Shown: positions 6,473 through 7,650 of the stretch, in pieces
Numbering within the stretch: the stretch's first letter is position 1
Layout: each line of letters opens with the position of its first letter
NCBI GenBank assembly: GCA_030595525.1
Contig: JAUVDD010000073.1
Span: forward strand, 1-7,650
From: Puniceicoccales bacterium
Lineage (GTDB): Bacteria > Verrucomicrobiota > Verrucomicrobiia > Opitutales > Oceanipulchritudinaceae
DNA: 7,650 bases
Direction: 5' to 3'
The notes under the pieces: model-generated
Told to the model about the DNA's origin: nothing
Databases searched by the model: none
Seen by the model: the letters and a program-made list of their open reading frames with translations, nothing else
Program-made: the position numbers and the translations under genes

Positions 6473-7650
6473 CTAGTTCAAAGTGAAAGCGTCTTCAATC
6501 AATTGTTTTTGTTCTAACCTGTGGACGACCAGGGAACCTACTGCCGTACTGGCCGCCGCATCCCGGCCGGCATAGAGGATGGAATGTTCTGTTGTTTCCT
6601 GGAGAATTGGATGCAGGAACCGCCAGGCACCCATGTTTTCAGGTTCTTCCTGACACCAGATCATCGTCTTGATTTTTCCGTATGGTTTTAGGATTTCGTT
6701 CAATAAGTCCCTGTTGAACGGGTAAAACTGCTCGATCCGGATGATCGCCGTATCCATCTTCTCATGTGTTTTCCGGTATTCCAGTAGCTCATAGTAGAGC
6801 TTGCCGGAACATAGAATGACCCTTGAGGGAGATGCGATGGTTGGATCGTTTTCAACAAGAATCGATTTGAAACCCACATCGGTGAAATCACTTATACTTG
6901 AAACAGCCGCCTTGTTGCGGAGCATGCTCTTCGGCGACATGATGATCAATGGCTTCCTGAATGAGCGATGCATCTGACGGCGCAGGATATGAAAGAACTG
7001 TGCCGGAGTACTAAGGTTGGCTACCTGGATATTATCCTCGGCACAGAGCTGGAGGAAGCGTTCAAGACGAGCTGATGAGTGCTCCGGACCTTGGCCTTCG
7101 TAACCGTGCGGCAGAAGCATAACCAGTCCAGAGACCCGCTGCCATTTTGATTCGGAACTGGCAATGAACTGATCAATAATTACCTGAGCACCGTTTACAA
7201 AATCACCGAACTGGGCTTCCCACATGCAGAGCATATTCGGGAAATCCAGCGAGTAACCGTAGTCAAATCCCAATACCGCCGCTTCGCTGAGCAGGGAATT
7301 GTGCACACAGAGAGTCCCCTTTCGGTCCTGCATCTCCATTAATGGAACATGCTTTTCCCTTGTTTTTGTATCGAAGAAGATGGCATGCCTCTGAGAGAAC
7401 GTCCCGCGGACACAGTCCTGTCCCGAGAGCCGAACATGATAACTTTCCTGCATGAGAGTCCCCCATGCCATCGACTCTGCAAATGCCCAGTCTATGCCAG
7501 TGTCTGATTCAAACTGTTTGAGCTTTGTCTGCAGTTGTCGGCGGATCTTGGGATTCAAGTTGAAGTTATCAGGAAAACGAGTCAGGTCGCGTGCGACTGA
7601 TTCAAGGTTTTCCCGAGATACTGCGGTTTGAATATCCTGAAAAGCGTAAT
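6473..7650 (-). CDS. sucA: 2-oxoglutarate dehydrogenase E1, C-terminal part (start beyond window)
   Basis: This is the thiamine diphosphate E1 enzyme, which decarboxylates 2-oxoglutarate and succinylates the E2 lipoyl arm. About 391 residues are visible. The frame is open to the right window edge and its upstream residues (such as [16 protein letters not shown]) continue the protein, so the N-terminal half, with its main thiamine diphosphate-binding motif, is outside. Recognisable blocks are the RLSGQD...RGTFSQRHA motif, [69 protein letters not shown], and the closing [12 protein letters not shown] and [14 protein letters not shown]. These are in the same order as in E. coli SucA, and the C-terminus is complete. 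E. coli has Asp-Ser-Gly where this protein has Asp-Cys-Val before RGTF. It heads the visible operon, so the promoter and any control lie outside the window. Confidence 0.97.
   Translation of the reverse strand, partial: YAFQDIQTAVSRENLESVARDLTRFPDNFNLNPKIRRQLQTKLKQFESDTGIDWAFAESMAWGTLMQESYHVRLSGQDCVRGTFSQRHAIFFDTKTREKHVPLMEMQDRKGTLCVHNSLLSEAAVLGFDYGYSLDFPNMLCMWEAQFGDFVNGAQVIIDQFIASSESKWQRVSGLVMLLPHGYEGQGPEHSSARLERFLQLCAEDNIQVANLSTPAQFFHILRRQMHRSFRKPLIIMSPKSMLRNKAAVSSISDFTDVGFKSILVENDPTIASPSRVILCSGKLYYELLEYRKTHEKMDTAIIRIEQFYPFNRDLLNEILKPYGKIKTMIWCQEEPENMGAWRFLHPILQETTEHSILYAGRDAAASTAVGSLVVHRLEQKQLIEDAFTLN

Noticed and set aside
7556..7558. TTG as the start of sucA
   Set aside because: The reading frame continues without stop to the window edge with typical SucA residues, so the true start is outside.
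1..7650. Search for CRISPR arrays, tRNA/rRNA genes, insertion sequences or defence genes
   Set aside because: Coding regions fill almost the whole window and all are housekeeping families. No direct repeat arrays, terminal inverted repeats or RNA folds were noticed.

Overview
The window looks like an ordinary chromosomal segment of a Gram-negative, lipopolysaccharide-making, respiring bacterium. It is fully packed with seven protein genes, and no mobile element, RNA gene, CRISPR array or long repeat is visible. LpxK shows that lipid A is made. The 2-oxoglutarate dehydrogenase genes show an oxidative TCA cycle. The wording of LpxK, with its long N-terminus, the 'YKSKKEP' stretch and 'VVSDGET', and of the HGHADH hydrolase resembles proteins I remember from Verrucomicrobiota of the Opitutae / Puniceicoccales type. 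This placement rests on memory of family sequences and is moderate in confidence.

Layout: there are two convergent gene blocks. The plus-strand block (1-3470) holds the C-terminal part of a GspE/PilB-type secretion or pilus assembly ATPase, cut by the left window edge. After a 51 bp gap comes lpxK (lipid A 4'-kinase), and 2 bp later a PhnP-like metallo-beta-lactamase-fold hydrolase. The minus-strand block (7650 down to 3473) holds the C-terminal part of sucA (2-oxoglutarate dehydrogenase E1, cut by the right edge), then sucB (E2), lpd (E3) and a small DciA/DUF721 gene. Its gaps are only 16, 5 and 12 bp, so it reads as one operon. The two blocks meet tail to tail with 2 bp between stop codons, and both stops lie in the palindrome TGAGCTCA.

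How the genes work together: SucA, SucB and Lpd form the complete 2-oxoglutarate dehydrogenase complex, which converts 2-oxoglutarate, CoA and NAD+ to succinyl-CoA, CO2 and NADH. Lpd may also serve other lipoyl complexes. The DciA-like protein at the operon end belongs to a family linked to loading the replicative helicase and has no obvious metabolic tie to the rest. On the plus strand, LpxK makes lipid IVA at the inner membrane. The hydrolase next to it has unknown substrate and is probably translationally coupled to lpxK. The ATPase would power a type II secretion or type IV pilus machine whose other parts are not in view.

I found no clearly novel system. The points most worth a second look are the loss of the PhnP-type cysteine cluster in the hydrolase, the helicase-loader-family gene at the end of a TCA operon, the terminator-less convergent junction, and the lack of Shine-Dalgarno sequences at most starts.
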